Source: Streptomyces sp. NBC_00377
Lineage (GTDB): Bacteria > Actinomycetota > Actinomycetes > Streptomycetales > Streptomycetaceae
Length of the DNA: 64,000 nucleotides
Reading direction: 5' to 3'
NCBI RefSeq assembly: GCF_036075115.1
Contig: NZ_CP107958.1
Coordinates: 6,076,001 to 6,140,000 of the forward strand
Every line of letters starts with the position of its first letter. Within the stretch, counting starts at the first letter, position 1. Positions 36,022-43,955 of this stretch are shown here, one piece after another. The notes beneath the pieces were generated by a model that was given only the letters and a program-made list of their open reading frames with translations, searched no databases and was not told where the DNA came from. Made by a program: the position numbers and the translations under genes.

Positions 36022-36059
36022 GTTTCCGGTCGCGTACGGGTGTGTTTCCGTGACGTTTC
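36022..36059 (-). promoter_or_regulatory. GlnR-like operator upstream of amtB
   Basis: Read on the minus strand: GAAAC, 6 bp, GAAAC, 6 bp, GTACG, 6 bp, GAAAC, an exact 11-bp spacing at 36059-36055, 36048-36044, 36037-36033 and 36026-36022. This matches the alternating a-site/b-site design of actinobacterial GlnR boxes (gTnAC and GaAAC). Confidence 0.75.
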
Positions 36060-36148
36060 GTTGCGTGGAGGTTTCCGGGAGCTCACGGCGGAGGGCATTG
36101 CCGCTCGTGTGTGCGGCGGGGCTTCGTGGATCAGGGAGAATGGGGGCC

Positions 36149-37102
36149 ATGAGCGTTCGTAACCAGTCATCCGAGCAGTCGGCCGAGTCCGTACACCGTG
36201 CCGGCTTCGCCTGCTTCGTGGGTCGTCCCAACGCGGGCAAGTCCACTCTCACGAACGCTCTGGTCGGGAAGAAGGTGGCCATCACCTCGAACCGTCCGCA
36301 GACCACGCGGCACACGGTGCGGGGCATCGTGCACCGCCCGGAGGCCCAGCTGATCCTGGTCGACACCCCGGGCCTGCACAAGCCGCGCACCCTGCTCGGC
36401 GAGCGGCTCAACGACGTCGTACGCGCCACCTGGGCCGAGGTCGACGTCATCGGCTTCTGCCTGCCGGCCAACGAGAAGCTGGGCCCGGGCGACCGGTTCA
36501 TCGCCAAGGAACTGGCCGGGATCAAGCGGACGCCGAAGGTCGCGGTCGTGACGAAGACCGACCTGGTGGATTCCAAGGCGCTCGCCGAGCAGCTCATCGC
36601 CATCGACCAGCTCGGCAAGGAGCTGGGGTTCGAGTGGGCGGAGATCGTGCCGGTCTCCGCGGTCGGCGACCAGCAGGTCGAGTTGCTGGCGGACCTGCTC
36701 GTGCCGATGCTCCCGGAGAGCCCGCCGCTCTACCCCGAGGGCGACCTGACGGACGAACCCGAGCAGGTGATGGTCGCCGAGCTGATCCGGGAGGCGGCCC
36801 TGGAGGGCGTACGCGACGAGCTCCCGCACTCCATCGCGGTGGTCGTCGAGGAGATGCTCCCGCGCGAGGACCGTCCGGCGGAGAAGCCGCTGCTCGACAT
36901 CCACGCGAACATCTACATCGAGCGCCCCAGCCAGAAGGGCATCATCATCGGCCCCAAGGGCAAGCGCCTGAAGGACGTGGGCATCAAGTCCCGCAAGCAG
37001 ATCGAGGCGCTCCTCGGCACCCCCGTCTTCCTCGACCTGCACGTGAAGGTCGCGAAGGACTGGCAGCGGGATCCGAAGCAGTTGCGCAAGCTGGGGTTCT
37101 AG
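36149..37102 (+). CDS. era: GTPase Era
   Basis: 317 residues. G1 GRPNAGKST (25-33), the switch region TSNRPQTTRHTVRG, G3 DTPGLH, G4 TKTD and the KH domain near the C-terminus (NIYIERPSQKGIIIGPKGKRLKDVGIKSRKQIEALLGTPVFLDLHVKV) identify Era, which binds 16S rRNA during 30S assembly. ATG 36149 was preferred to ATG 36140 because GGGAGAA gives eight bases spacing. It is divergent from amtB. Confidence 0.97.
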   Translation: MSVRNQSSEQSAESVHRAGFACFVGRPNAGKSTLTNALVGKKVAITSNRPQTTRHTVRGIVHRPEAQLILVDTPGLHKPRTLLGERLNDVVRATWAEVDVIGFCLPANEKLGPGDRFIAKELAGIKRTPKVAVVTKTDLVDSKALAEQLIAIDQLGKELGFEWAEIVPVSAVGDQQVELLADLLVPMLPESPPLYPEGDLTDEPEQVMVAELIREAALEGVRDELPHSIAVVVEEMLPREDRPAEKPLLDIHANIYIERPSQKGIIIGPKGKRLKDVGIKSRKQIEALLGTPVFLDLHVKVAKDWQRDPKQLRKLGF

Positions 37103-37300
37103 ACCGTCCGTCCTGAGGGCGTCGTCCGCGGGGACATGGCCTGGCGGCCCACCCCGCGGAGCGGTCGGAGCCGCTCCCGGGCCTCCGTGCCCGGCCGGGC
37201 TGTGTGGATGGCCAGGAACGGGTCGTGCTCGTGGCCGAGCAGGACCTCGCAGCCCAGCTCCAGCAGGCCGACCAGCGGGTGCAGGGGGCGTTTCGTCGCC
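37099..37300 (-). pseudogene. Relic of an MmyB-type XRE regulator (C-terminal part)
   Basis: The minus-strand frame reads RPLHPLVGLLELGCEVLLGH then FLAIHTARPGTEARERLRPL. This matches the end of the MmyB-like ligand-binding domain of XRE-family regulators (HPxVGxLELxxExL...YTAxPGSxxxExLRLL). No HTH or upstream part is present; homology ends near 37300. The frame runs into the era stop region. It is a truncated remnant and not likely functional. Confidence 0.55.
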
Positions 37301-37506
37301 CTGTGGACGACATCGCCGACGACGCTCCCGTCACGGCGGTCGAACCGCATCGGCTCAACGGGGTCGACGTGCCCGCCGAGCTCTACGAGCGCACCGACCC
37401 CGATCCGTTCTTCCAGCCGACCTCCACCGAACGCATCCGCCGCGAACTCGGCTGCCGCCCGCTGTACCCCGGCGTCTGCGCGGCCCGGGACGCCGGAGCG
37501 CGGTAG
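37301..37506 (+). pseudogene. Relic of an NAD-dependent epimerase/SDR gene (C-terminal part)
   Basis: The plus-strand frame reads DIADDAPVTAVEPHRLNG, YERTDPDPF and TERIRRELGCRPLYPGVCAARDAGAR then stop. This resembles the C-terminus of extended SDR/epimerase proteins of Streptomyces (DDAPVTAxEL...RIRRELGFRPxYPxVxxARDAGAL). All of the Rossmann part is missing. It meets the opposite-strand MmyB relic head to head near 37300. Confidence 0.5.
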
Positions 37507-37530
37507 CCCTGCCCGGACACGAACGGGCGG

Positions 37531-38790
37531 TCAGTCCACCCCTCTGATGCGTCCCACCAGCACCGCTCCCGCCAGCCCCACTGCCGCTGCCACCAGGTAC
37601 AGCACCCGGTAGCCGCCCAGCTGGTTCACGAGGGGCGCGGCGAGGACCGGGGCCGCGACCTGGGGCAGGGCGTTGGCCACGTTGATGACGCCCAGGTCCT
37701 TGCCCCGGTCCCCGGCCTTCGGCAGCACATCGGTCATCAGCGCGAAGTCGACCGACGTGAACACGCCGAAGCCGATGCCCAGCAACGCCGCCGCGACGAT
37801 CGCCCCCGGCCAGGTCTGCCAGGTCGCGAGGCCCGCCGTCGCCACCGCCATCAGCACGCCCGACCACATCACGAACGGCTTGCGCCGGCGGACGCGGTCC
37901 GACCAGGCGCCCCCGACGACCACCGTGGCGAGCAGCGTCACTCCGTTGACCGCCGTCAGGATCAGCACGCCCTGTTCGGGGTCGGAGTGGTGCAGGCGGT
38001 CGCGCAGGTAGTAGAGGAGATACAGCAGCACCAGCGCGTTGCTCAGGTTCATCAGGAAGCGGGTCAGCCACGCCCAGCCGAGATCGGGGTAGGTGCGCGG
38101 GCTCAGCCAGAAACCGGCCGCGAACCCCCGCCAGGACCACGCCGGCCGGTCCTCCGCCGGCAGCCGCAGATCCTCGTACCGCAGCACGTAGGGCAGCACG
38201 CCCAGCGTCGTGAACACCGCGCAGGCCACGTACCCCGCCCCGATGCCCCCGACGGCCGTGGCGAGCCCCGTGCCGCCGACCACGCCCAGGATCTGCGCAA
38301 CGCCCAGCCAGCCGCCCACCGACCCGCGCTGGAGCCGGGGGACCCGGTCGGGGACGGCGGCCGTCACCGCCGCGAAGGCCGCGTTCAGCGCCAGCTGGAC
38401 GAGGCACCAGCCCAACGCCATGGTCCACACGCCGTCCGCTCCGGCGAGCAGCAGGAGCGAGAGGGCGCCGCCCGCGGTGCCCGCCACGATCCACGGGGTG
38501 CGGCGGCCCCGGCGGGACGTCGTCCGGTCCGACAGCGCGCCGAAGAGGGGGTTCGCGATCAGTGAGGCCATCGCGCCCACGCCGGTGACCCAGGCCAGGA
38601 TCGTCTCCTTCGACATGCCGGAGCCGGGTGCGAAGTCCTCGGCCTGGGAGGCCAGCAGGATCTGGAGGGGGCCGTACCAGCCCACCCAGATCGCCCCGTT
38701 GGCGAGGGACAGGGCCGATGTCCAGCCCCGCCCGACCCGCTCCACGGGCTCGGTCAGGGCGGTCGCCGTGGCCCTGTCCGCCGTCGTCAT
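37531..38790 (-). CDS. MFS sugar transporter (GPH/SLC45-like)
   Basis: 419 residues with twelve hydrophobic segments. The SDRTTSRRGRRTPWIVAG loop after helix 2-3 is typical of glycoside-transporting MFS/GPH proteins, and SDRVRRRKPFVMWSG repeats it in the second half. ATG 38790 overlaps the stop of the upstream beta-glucosidase gene by four bases (ATGA), so it probably imports the glycoside that the glucosidase cleaves in the cytoplasm. Confidence 0.87.
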   Translation of the reverse strand: MTTADRATATALTEPVERVGRGWTSALSLANGAIWVGWYGPLQILLASQAEDFAPGSGMSKETILAWVTGVGAMASLIANPLFGALSDRTTSRRGRRTPWIVAGTAGGALSLLLLAGADGVWTMALGWCLVQLALNAAFAAVTAAVPDRVPRLQRGSVGGWLGVAQILGVVGGTGLATAVGGIGAGYVACAVFTTLGVLPYVLRYEDLRLPAEDRPAWSWRGFAAGFWLSPRTYPDLGWAWLTRFLMNLSNALVLLYLLYYLRDRLHHSDPEQGVLILTAVNGVTLLATVVVGGAWSDRVRRRKPFVMWSGVLMAVATAGLATWQTWPGAIVAAALLGIGFGVFTSVDFALMTDVLPKAGDRGKDLGVINVANALPQVAAPVLAAPLVNQLGGYRVLYLVAAAVGLAGAVLVGRIRGVD

Positions 38791-40109
38791 CTCTGCGCCC
38801 GCAGGATGTCCCGCAGCCAGGCGTACGACGCCTTCGGGGTCCGGGCCTGGGTCTCGAAGTCCACGTGGACCAGGCCGAAGCGGCGCGCGTACCCTTCCGC
38901 CCACTCGAAGTTGTCGAGCAGCGACCACACGAAGTAGCCGCGCACGTCCACGCCCGCCTCCACCGCCCGGTGCAGGGCCCGGAGATGGCCGTCCAGGTAG
39001 GCGATGCGTTCCTGGTCGTCCAGGCCCTCGTAACTGCATCCGTTCTCGGTGATGACGACCGGGGGAAGCCGGTCGCCGTAGCGGTCGCGGAAGGTGGTGA
39101 GGAGTTCCGTGAGGCCCTCCGGGACGACCGGCCAGCCGAAGTCCGTGACCGGGACGCCCTCTATCTGCTGTACGGAGAAGGGCAGTTCGGCCGGCATGGT
39201 GATCCCGCCGAACTCGATCTCCGTGCCCTGCGGCGCGCCCACCCTCGTCGGGGCGTAGTAGTTGATCCCGTAGAAGTCGAGCGGCTCGGAGATCACCTTG
39301 AGGTCGGCTTGTACGTCGCCCGGCATCAGATCGCCGAGGCCCTCCGGGTATTCGCCCAGCAGCACGGGTTCCGCGAACAGCCTGTTCAGCAGGACGTCGT
39401 AGAAGGCGGCCGCCTCCTGGTCCGCGGGCTCCCGGGAGGCCGGCCAGGTCGGGCCGTGCGAGTTGGCGATGCCGATGTCCGTGGCGCCGGCTGCGCGCAG
39501 GGCCTGGACGGCGAGGCCGTGGCTGAGCAACTGGTGGTGGGCGACCGGGAGCGCGTCGAACAGGAGCTGCTTCCCGGGGGCGTGGGTGCCGAGCGCGTGC
39601 CCGAGCAGGGTGTGCTCGGCGGGCTCGTTGAGGGTGATCCATTTCTGTACGCGGTCACCGAGGCGTCCGGCCACCACCGCGACGTGTTCGGCGAACCGGG
39701 ACGCCGTGTCCCGCTCCAGCCAGTCGAGCCCGGCCGGCAGGTCCCAGTGGAAGAGGGTGGGGACGGGCCGGACACCGGCCGCGCAGAGTTCGTCGACCAG
39801 CCGGTCGTAGAAGTCGAGTCCGGCCGGCGAGTTCACCCTCGGCCAGGAGACCGAGAAGCGGTAGGCGTCCACGCCGAGGTCCGCCAGGAGCGCCACGTCC
39901 TCGGGGTAGCGGTGGTAGTGGTCGCAGGCCACCGCGGCCGTGGAGCCGTCCTTCACCCGTCCCGGCTCGGCGGTGAAGGCGTCCCAGACGGAAGGGTCGC
40001 GCTCGGTCACCGCGCCCTCGATCTGATGCGCTGAGGTGGACACGCCCCACAGGAAGCCTGCCGGGAACGGGGGCATCGGGTTCGCCGCGTCGCGCGGATC
40101 GTTCGCCAT
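38787..40109 (-). CDS. GH1 beta-glucosidase
   Basis: 440 residues, normal for GH1. The N-terminal PFPAGFLWGVSTSAHQIEGA signature is present. The acid/base Glu is Glu162 in ITLNEP and the nucleophile is Glu355 in VITENG. No signal peptide, so it acts in the cytoplasm on imported beta-glucosides such as cellobiose. ATG 40109 would be at the transcription start of the promoter seen just upstream, giving a leaderless message; an in-frame ATG at 40121 lies within the promoter. Confidence 0.95.
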   Translation of the reverse strand: MANDPRDAANPMPPFPAGFLWGVSTSAHQIEGAVTERDPSVWDAFTAEPGRVKDGSTAAVACDHYHRYPEDVALLADLGVDAYRFSVSWPRVNSPAGLDFYDRLVDELCAAGVRPVPTLFHWDLPAGLDWLERDTASRFAEHVAVVAGRLGDRVQKWITLNEPAEHTLLGHALGTHAPGKQLLFDALPVAHHQLLSHGLAVQALRAAGATDIGIANSHGPTWPASREPADQEAAAFYDVLLNRLFAEPVLLGEYPEGLGDLMPGDVQADLKVISEPLDFYGINYYAPTRVGAPQGTEIEFGGITMPAELPFSVQQIEGVPVTDFGWPVVPEGLTELLTTFRDRYGDRLPPVVITENGCSYEGLDDQERIAYLDGHLRALHRAVEAGVDVRGYFVWSLLDNFEWAEGYARRFGLVHVDFETQARTPKASYAWLRDILRAQR

Positions 40110-40116
40110 GGGCGGG

Positions 40117-40146
40117 ATCATCCTTACCGCTGGGTAAGGAAGTCAA
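40117..40146 (-). promoter_or_regulatory. Promoter with embedded operator for the glucosidase operon
   Basis: On the minus strand TTGACT (40146-40141), 18 bp, GATGAT (40122-40117). Between and overlapping them lies the perfect palindrome TCCTTACC-GCTG-GGTAAGGA (40121-40140). A repressor bound there would block polymerase. The expected transcription start coincides with ATG 40109. Confidence 0.65.
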
Positions 40147-40221
40147 CGTCCCGGCGTGAACTGCCAGTTATGCCCCTGCTTCACGCCCGCGCGAGGGACC
40201 CCGTTGGGCCCCGGGATCGAT

Positions 40222-40259
40222 CCCCTCAAGCCCCACAGGCCCCCTCAAGCCCCACAGGC
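40222..40259. repeat. 19-bp perfect tandem duplication
   Basis: Two exact copies of CCCCTCAAGCCCCACAGGC in the gap between the glucosidase promoter and the emfourin gene. No role is evident. Confidence 0.85.
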
Positions 40260-40312
40260 CCCTTCGGGCCCCCGGCGGACCACACCCCCGGGCCCGGGCC
40301 CCGGCGGCCCTG

Positions 40313-40579
40313 TCAGGCGCCTTCCTTCAGCACCCGCGAGACCAGCTTCCGCTGTTCCTCCGTGAGCCGGGGATCGGCGGCGTACACCGTGGTGCCGTCC
40401 ACGGTGATCTCGTAGCTGAAACCGTCCGGTACACCGGCCGGGGGTGCGCCCCGGCCGGCGGTGACGGCCCGCTCGGCCAGGGCGTGCCACTCGTGGGCGT
40501 CGGGCCGCCCCGAGGTGTCCACCTCGGCATGGCGCTCGATACCCGCGAATCCGCCCGTGCGACTCACCTGAATACGCAT
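40313..40579 (-). CDS. Protealysin inhibitor emfourin-like protein
   Basis: 88 residues. The sequence MRIQVSRTGGFAGIERHAEVDT, GFSYEITVDGTTVYAADPRLTEEQRKLVSRVL matches the emfourin family (RTGGFAGi and FxYxixV blocks), small cytoplasmic slow-binding inhibitors of protealysin-like M4 proteases. It follows the M4 protease gene by 21 nt on the same strand, the expected operon order. Confidence 0.88.
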   Translation of the reverse strand: MRIQVSRTGGFAGIERHAEVDTSGRPDAHEWHALAERAVTAGRGAPPAGVPDGFSYEITVDGTTVYAADPRLTEEQRKLVSRVLKEGA

Positions 40580-40600
40580 GGGTCCCTGTCTATTACGGAC

Positions 40601-41671
40601 TCAGAGAATCCGCACCCCCACCTGCTCCCACGCCTTCTCCACGGCCTGGAGCTCCTCCCCGCCGTCGCCGAAGCGCTCGCGCGCGGCCTTCACCGTCAGC
40701 TTGGCGAAGTCGGTGAAGAAGGCCCGCTCGCCGAGCTCGCCGCCGGTCAGCACGTCGTACCAGAGCAGGCCTGCCTTCTCCCAGGCGTAGCCGCCGAGGG
40801 CGGTGGCGGCCAGGTAGAAGGCGTGGTTGGGGATGCCGGAGTTGATGTGGACGCCGCCGTTGTCGCGGCCCGTGCGGACGTACTCGTCCATCGTCGCGGG
40901 CTGCGGGTCCTTGCCCAGGACGTCGTCGTCGTAGGCGGTGCCCGGCGCCTTCATGGAGCGCAGGGCGGTGCCGGTGACGTTCGGCGCGAGCAGGCCCGCG
41001 CCGATCAGCCAGTCGGCCTCCGCGGCGGTCTGGCCGAGCGAGTACTGCTTGATGAGCGACCCGAAGACGTCGGACATCGACTCGTTGAGGGCACCCGGCT
41101 GGCCGTTGTAGGTCAGGTTCGCCGTGTACTGCGTGACGCCGTGGGTGAGCTCGTGCCCGATGACGTCGATGGAGTTGGTGAAGTCGACGAAGATCTCGCC
41201 GTCACCGTCGCCGAACACCATCTGCTCGCCGTTCCAGAAGGCGTTGTTGTAGCCCTCGTCGTAGTGCACCGTGGCGTCGAGGGGCAGGCCGTCGCCGTCG
41301 ATCGAGTGGCGCCGGTACGCCTTCAGGTAGAGGTCGAAGGTGGCGCCGAGCCCGGAGTAGGCACGGTTGACGGTGCCGTCCGGGCCTTCGTCCTGGCCTT
41401 CGGCGCGGACCTCGGTGCCGGGCAGGGACGTGCCGTGCCCGGCGTCGTAGATCGTGCGCAGCGGCCGGTCCGACGGCGCCTTGACCGCCGGGACGGCCGC
41501 GAGGCCGTACTCGGTGGTGACCTGGCGGCGGATGCGCAGCTCGCCGTCGCGCAGGATGGTGCGCTGCGCGGGACCGGAGACGGCGGGGTCCTCGTTCCGG
41601 GCCAGCCGGTCGAGGACGTGTGGCGGTACGACGGTGCAGAAGACGGGCTCGAAGCCCCCGTGGGTCGTCAT
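40601..41671 (-). CDS. Protealysin-like M4 metalloprotease
   Basis: 356 residues. There is no signal peptide. Instead a short protealysin-type propeptide carries FCTVVPPHVLDRLA (the CxxxPPxxL element). The zinc site is His173-Glu174-x-x-His177 (GHELTHG) with the third ligand Glu197 in LNESMSDVFG; the later GVHINSGIPNHAFYLAA supplies the substrate-binding His/Asn region. Protealysin-like enzymes are made as cytoplasmic zymogens and autoprocess. The adjacent emfourin gene would protect the cell. ATG 41671 follows AAAGG with eight bases spacing. Confidence 0.93.
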   Translation of the reverse strand: MTTHGGFEPVFCTVVPPHVLDRLARNEDPAVSGPAQRTILRDGELRIRRQVTTEYGLAAVPAVKAPSDRPLRTIYDAGHGTSLPGTEVRAEGQDEGPDGTVNRAYSGLGATFDLYLKAYRRHSIDGDGLPLDATVHYDEGYNNAFWNGEQMVFGDGDGEIFVDFTNSIDVIGHELTHGVTQYTANLTYNGQPGALNESMSDVFGSLIKQYSLGQTAAEADWLIGAGLLAPNVTGTALRSMKAPGTAYDDDVLGKDPQPATMDEYVRTGRDNGGVHINSGIPNHAFYLAATALGGYAWEKAGLLWYDVLTGGELGERAFFTDFAKLTVKAARERFGDGGEELQAVEKAWEQVGVRIL

Positions 41672-41906
41672 GACCGGCACCTTTGCACCGTGTTACCCCG
41701 CTGTCACCACTGGCCACCATGATTGGTGAAATACGGTGACAAAGGGGCCTGAGCTGGGGTGCCAGGTGGTATGGCGGGGGAGTCGTGGACGGCGAGAAGT
41801 GGCGTGACGCACGTTATGCACCTTTTTTCTGGGGTTCCTCCTCACGGTCCCGCATACTGGAACGGACCCGCGCGACGGAAGCGGCTCCGCTAGGCTGCGG
41901 AGCACT

Positions 41907-41954
41907 ATGCGTTTCGGGCTGCTTCTCCTTAGCTGCCGCGGCGAGGGCCTGTAG
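41907..41954 (+). CDS. leuA leader peptide (attenuator ORF)
   Basis: A 15-codon ORF, MRFGLLLLSCRGEGL, with four successive Leu codons (CTG CTT CTC CTT) and a fifth before the stop. It ends 94 bp before leuA. Downstream, GGCCGAC (41959-41965) can pair with GTCGGCC (41994-42000). Ribosome stalling at scarce leucyl-tRNA would control leuA by attenuation. A leucine-rich leader before leuA is known in Streptomyces. Confidence 0.85.
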   Translation: MRFGLLLLSCRGEGL

Positions 41955-42048
41955 TCGAGGCCGACCCCCTCCCCGCGGTGCTTGGTGTTGCGCGTCGGCC
42001 GTCCTTCCGTCCGGACACACTCCGGTCACCCCGAGGAGCCAACGCCCC

Positions 42049-43770
42049 ATGGCGAACCGCCAGCAGCCCAGCCAGATGCCGATCCACAAGTACGGACAGT
42101 ACGACCAGGTCGACATCCCCGACCGCACCTGGCCGAACAACCGGATCACCGCCGCCCCCCGCTGGCTCTCCACGGACCTGCGCGACGGCAACCAGGCCCT
42201 GATCGACCCCATGTCGCCCGAGCGCAAGCGCCGGATGTTCGACCAGCTGGTCAAGATGGGCTACAAGGAGATCGAGGTCGGCTTCCCGGCCTCCGGCCAG
42301 ACCGACTTCGACTTCGTGCGCTCGATCATCGAGGAAGAGGGCGCGATCCCGGACGACGTCACGATCTCCGTACTGACCCAGGCCCGTGAGGACCTGATCG
42401 AGCGGACCGTGGAATCCCTGAAGGGCGCCAGGCGGGCGACCGTCCACCTGTACAACGCCACCGCCCCGGTCTTCCGCCGGGTCGTCTTCCGCGGCTCCAA
42501 GGACGACATCAAGCAGATCGCCGTCGACGGCACCCGCCTGGTGATGGAGTACGCCGAGAAGCTGCTGGGCCCCGAAACCGAGTTCGGCTACCAGTACAGC
42601 CCCGAGATCTTCACCGACACCGAGCTGGACTTCGCACTGGAGGTCTGCGAGGCGGTCATGGACGTCTACGAGCCGGGCCCGGGCCGCGAGATCATCCTGA
42701 ACCTGCCGGCCACCGTCGAGCGCTCCACCCCCTCCACCCACGCCGACCGCTTCGAGTGGATGAGCCGCAACCTCTCCCGTCGCGAGCACGTCTGCGTCTC
42801 GGTCCACCCCCACAACGACCGCGGCACCGCCGTCGCCGCCGCGGAGCTGGCGCTGATGGCCGGCGCCGACCGCGTCGAGGGCTGTCTGTTCGGGCAGGGC
42901 GAGCGCACCGGCAACGTCGACCTGGTCACCCTGGGCATGAACCTGTTCTCCCAGGGCGTCGACCCGCAGATCGACTTCTCCGACATCGACGAGATCCGTC
43001 GTACGTGGGAGTACTGCAACCAGATGGAGGTCCACCCGCGCCACCCGTACGTGGGCGACCTGGTCTACACGTCCTTCTCCGGCTCCCACCAGGACGCCAT
43101 CAAGAAGGGCTTCGACGCGATGGAGGCCGACGCGGCAGCCAAGGGCGTCACCGTCGACGACATCGAGTGGGCGGTCCCGTACCTGCCGATCGACCCGAAG
43201 GACGTCGGCCGCTCCTACGAGGCCGTCATCCGCGTCAACTCGCAGTCGGGCAAGGGCGGTATCGCGTACGTCCTGAAGAACGACCACAAGCTGGACCTGC
43301 CGCGCCGGATGCAGATCGAGTTCTCGAAGCTCATCCAGGCCAAGACGGACGCCGAGGGCGGCGAGGTCACCGGCGGCGCCATCTGGTCGGTCTTCCAGGA
43401 CGAGTACCTGCCGAACCCGGAGAACCCCTGGGGCCGCATCCAGGTCCGCACCGGCCAGTCGACGACCGACACAGACGGCGTCGACACCCTGACCGTCGAG
43501 GCCACGGTCGACGGCGAGGACACCGTCCTGACCGGTACCGGCAACGGACCGATCTCGGCCTTCTTCAACGCCCTGGAGTCCGTCGGCATCGACGTGCGCC
43601 TGCTGGACTACCAGGAGCACACGATGAGCGAGGGCGCCTCCGCGCAGGCCGCCTCCTACATCGAATGCGCGATCGGCGACAAGGTCCTGTGGGGCATCGG
43701 CATCGACGCGAACACGACGCGTGCCTCGCTGAAGGCGGTCGTCTCGGCCGTCAACCGCGCGACCCGCTGA
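42049..43770 (+). CDS. leuA: 2-isopropylmalate synthase
   Basis: 573 residues, the actinobacterial LeuA type with a TIM barrel and C-terminal LeuA dimer/regulatory domain. Signature parts are RWLSTDLRDGNQALIDPM (metal Asp), SVHPHNDRGTAVAAAELALMAGADRVEGCLFGQGERTGNVDLVTLGMNLF (HxH ligands) and the regulatory end SEGASAQAASYIECAIGDKVLWGIGIDANTTRASLKAV. It condenses acetyl-CoA with 2-oxoisovalerate, the first leucine step, and is feedback-inhibited by leucine. ATG 42049 follows GAGGAG. Confidence 0.98.
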   Translation: MANRQQPSQMPIHKYGQYDQVDIPDRTWPNNRITAAPRWLSTDLRDGNQALIDPMSPERKRRMFDQLVKMGYKEIEVGFPASGQTDFDFVRSIIEEEGAIPDDVTISVLTQAREDLIERTVESLKGARRATVHLYNATAPVFRRVVFRGSKDDIKQIAVDGTRLVMEYAEKLLGPETEFGYQYSPEIFTDTELDFALEVCEAVMDVYEPGPGREIILNLPATVERSTPSTHADRFEWMSRNLSRREHVCVSVHPHNDRGTAVAAAELALMAGADRVEGCLFGQGERTGNVDLVTLGMNLFSQGVDPQIDFSDIDEIRRTWEYCNQMEVHPRHPYVGDLVYTSFSGSHQDAIKKGFDAMEADAAAKGVTVDDIEWAVPYLPIDPKDVGRSYEAVIRVNSQSGKGGIAYVLKNDHKLDLPRRMQIEFSKLIQAKTDAEGGEVTGGAIWSVFQDEYLPNPENPWGRIQVRTGQSTTDTDGVDTLTVEATVDGEDTVLTGTGNGPISAFFNALESVGIDVRLLDYQEHTMSEGASAQAASYIECAIGDKVLWGIGIDANTTRASLKAVVSAVNRATR

Positions 43771-43790
43771 CCCGCCTGACCGGCGCTTTC

Positions 43791-43825
43791 GGAGCCCTGA
43801 CCGCTGTATACGCGGTCAGGGCCCC
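43791..43825 (+). terminator. Terminator hairpin after leuA
   Basis: CCCTGACCGC (43795-43804), loop TGTATAC, GCGGTCAGGG (43812-43821), extended by GGAG/CCCC to a 14-bp stem with one mismatch. It starts 20 bp after the leuA stop. No T-run follows, usual for Streptomyces. Confidence 0.8.
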
Positions 43826-43955
43826 GTCGTATATCGGCCACCCCGCCGTGGAGGTCACGGGAAGGTCTCGTCCCAGGTGCTGACTACACCTCATGGATGT
43901 GGCTAACATCACGGGGGCGTGCGGCGATGTTGCCGCAGGGTTACGGAGGTGCGAC

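Noticed and set aside
36022..36059. Reading the GTTTC repeats as a promoter of era
   Set aside because: The 11-bp period and GAAAC/GTACG pattern in amtB orientation fit a GlnR box better; era has its own downstream start context.
41785..42048. In-frame upstream extension of leuA to GTG 41785
   Set aside because: It would contain the leader-peptide region out of frame and the untranslated leader; ATG 42049 has a good ribosome site and gives the standard LeuA N-terminus.
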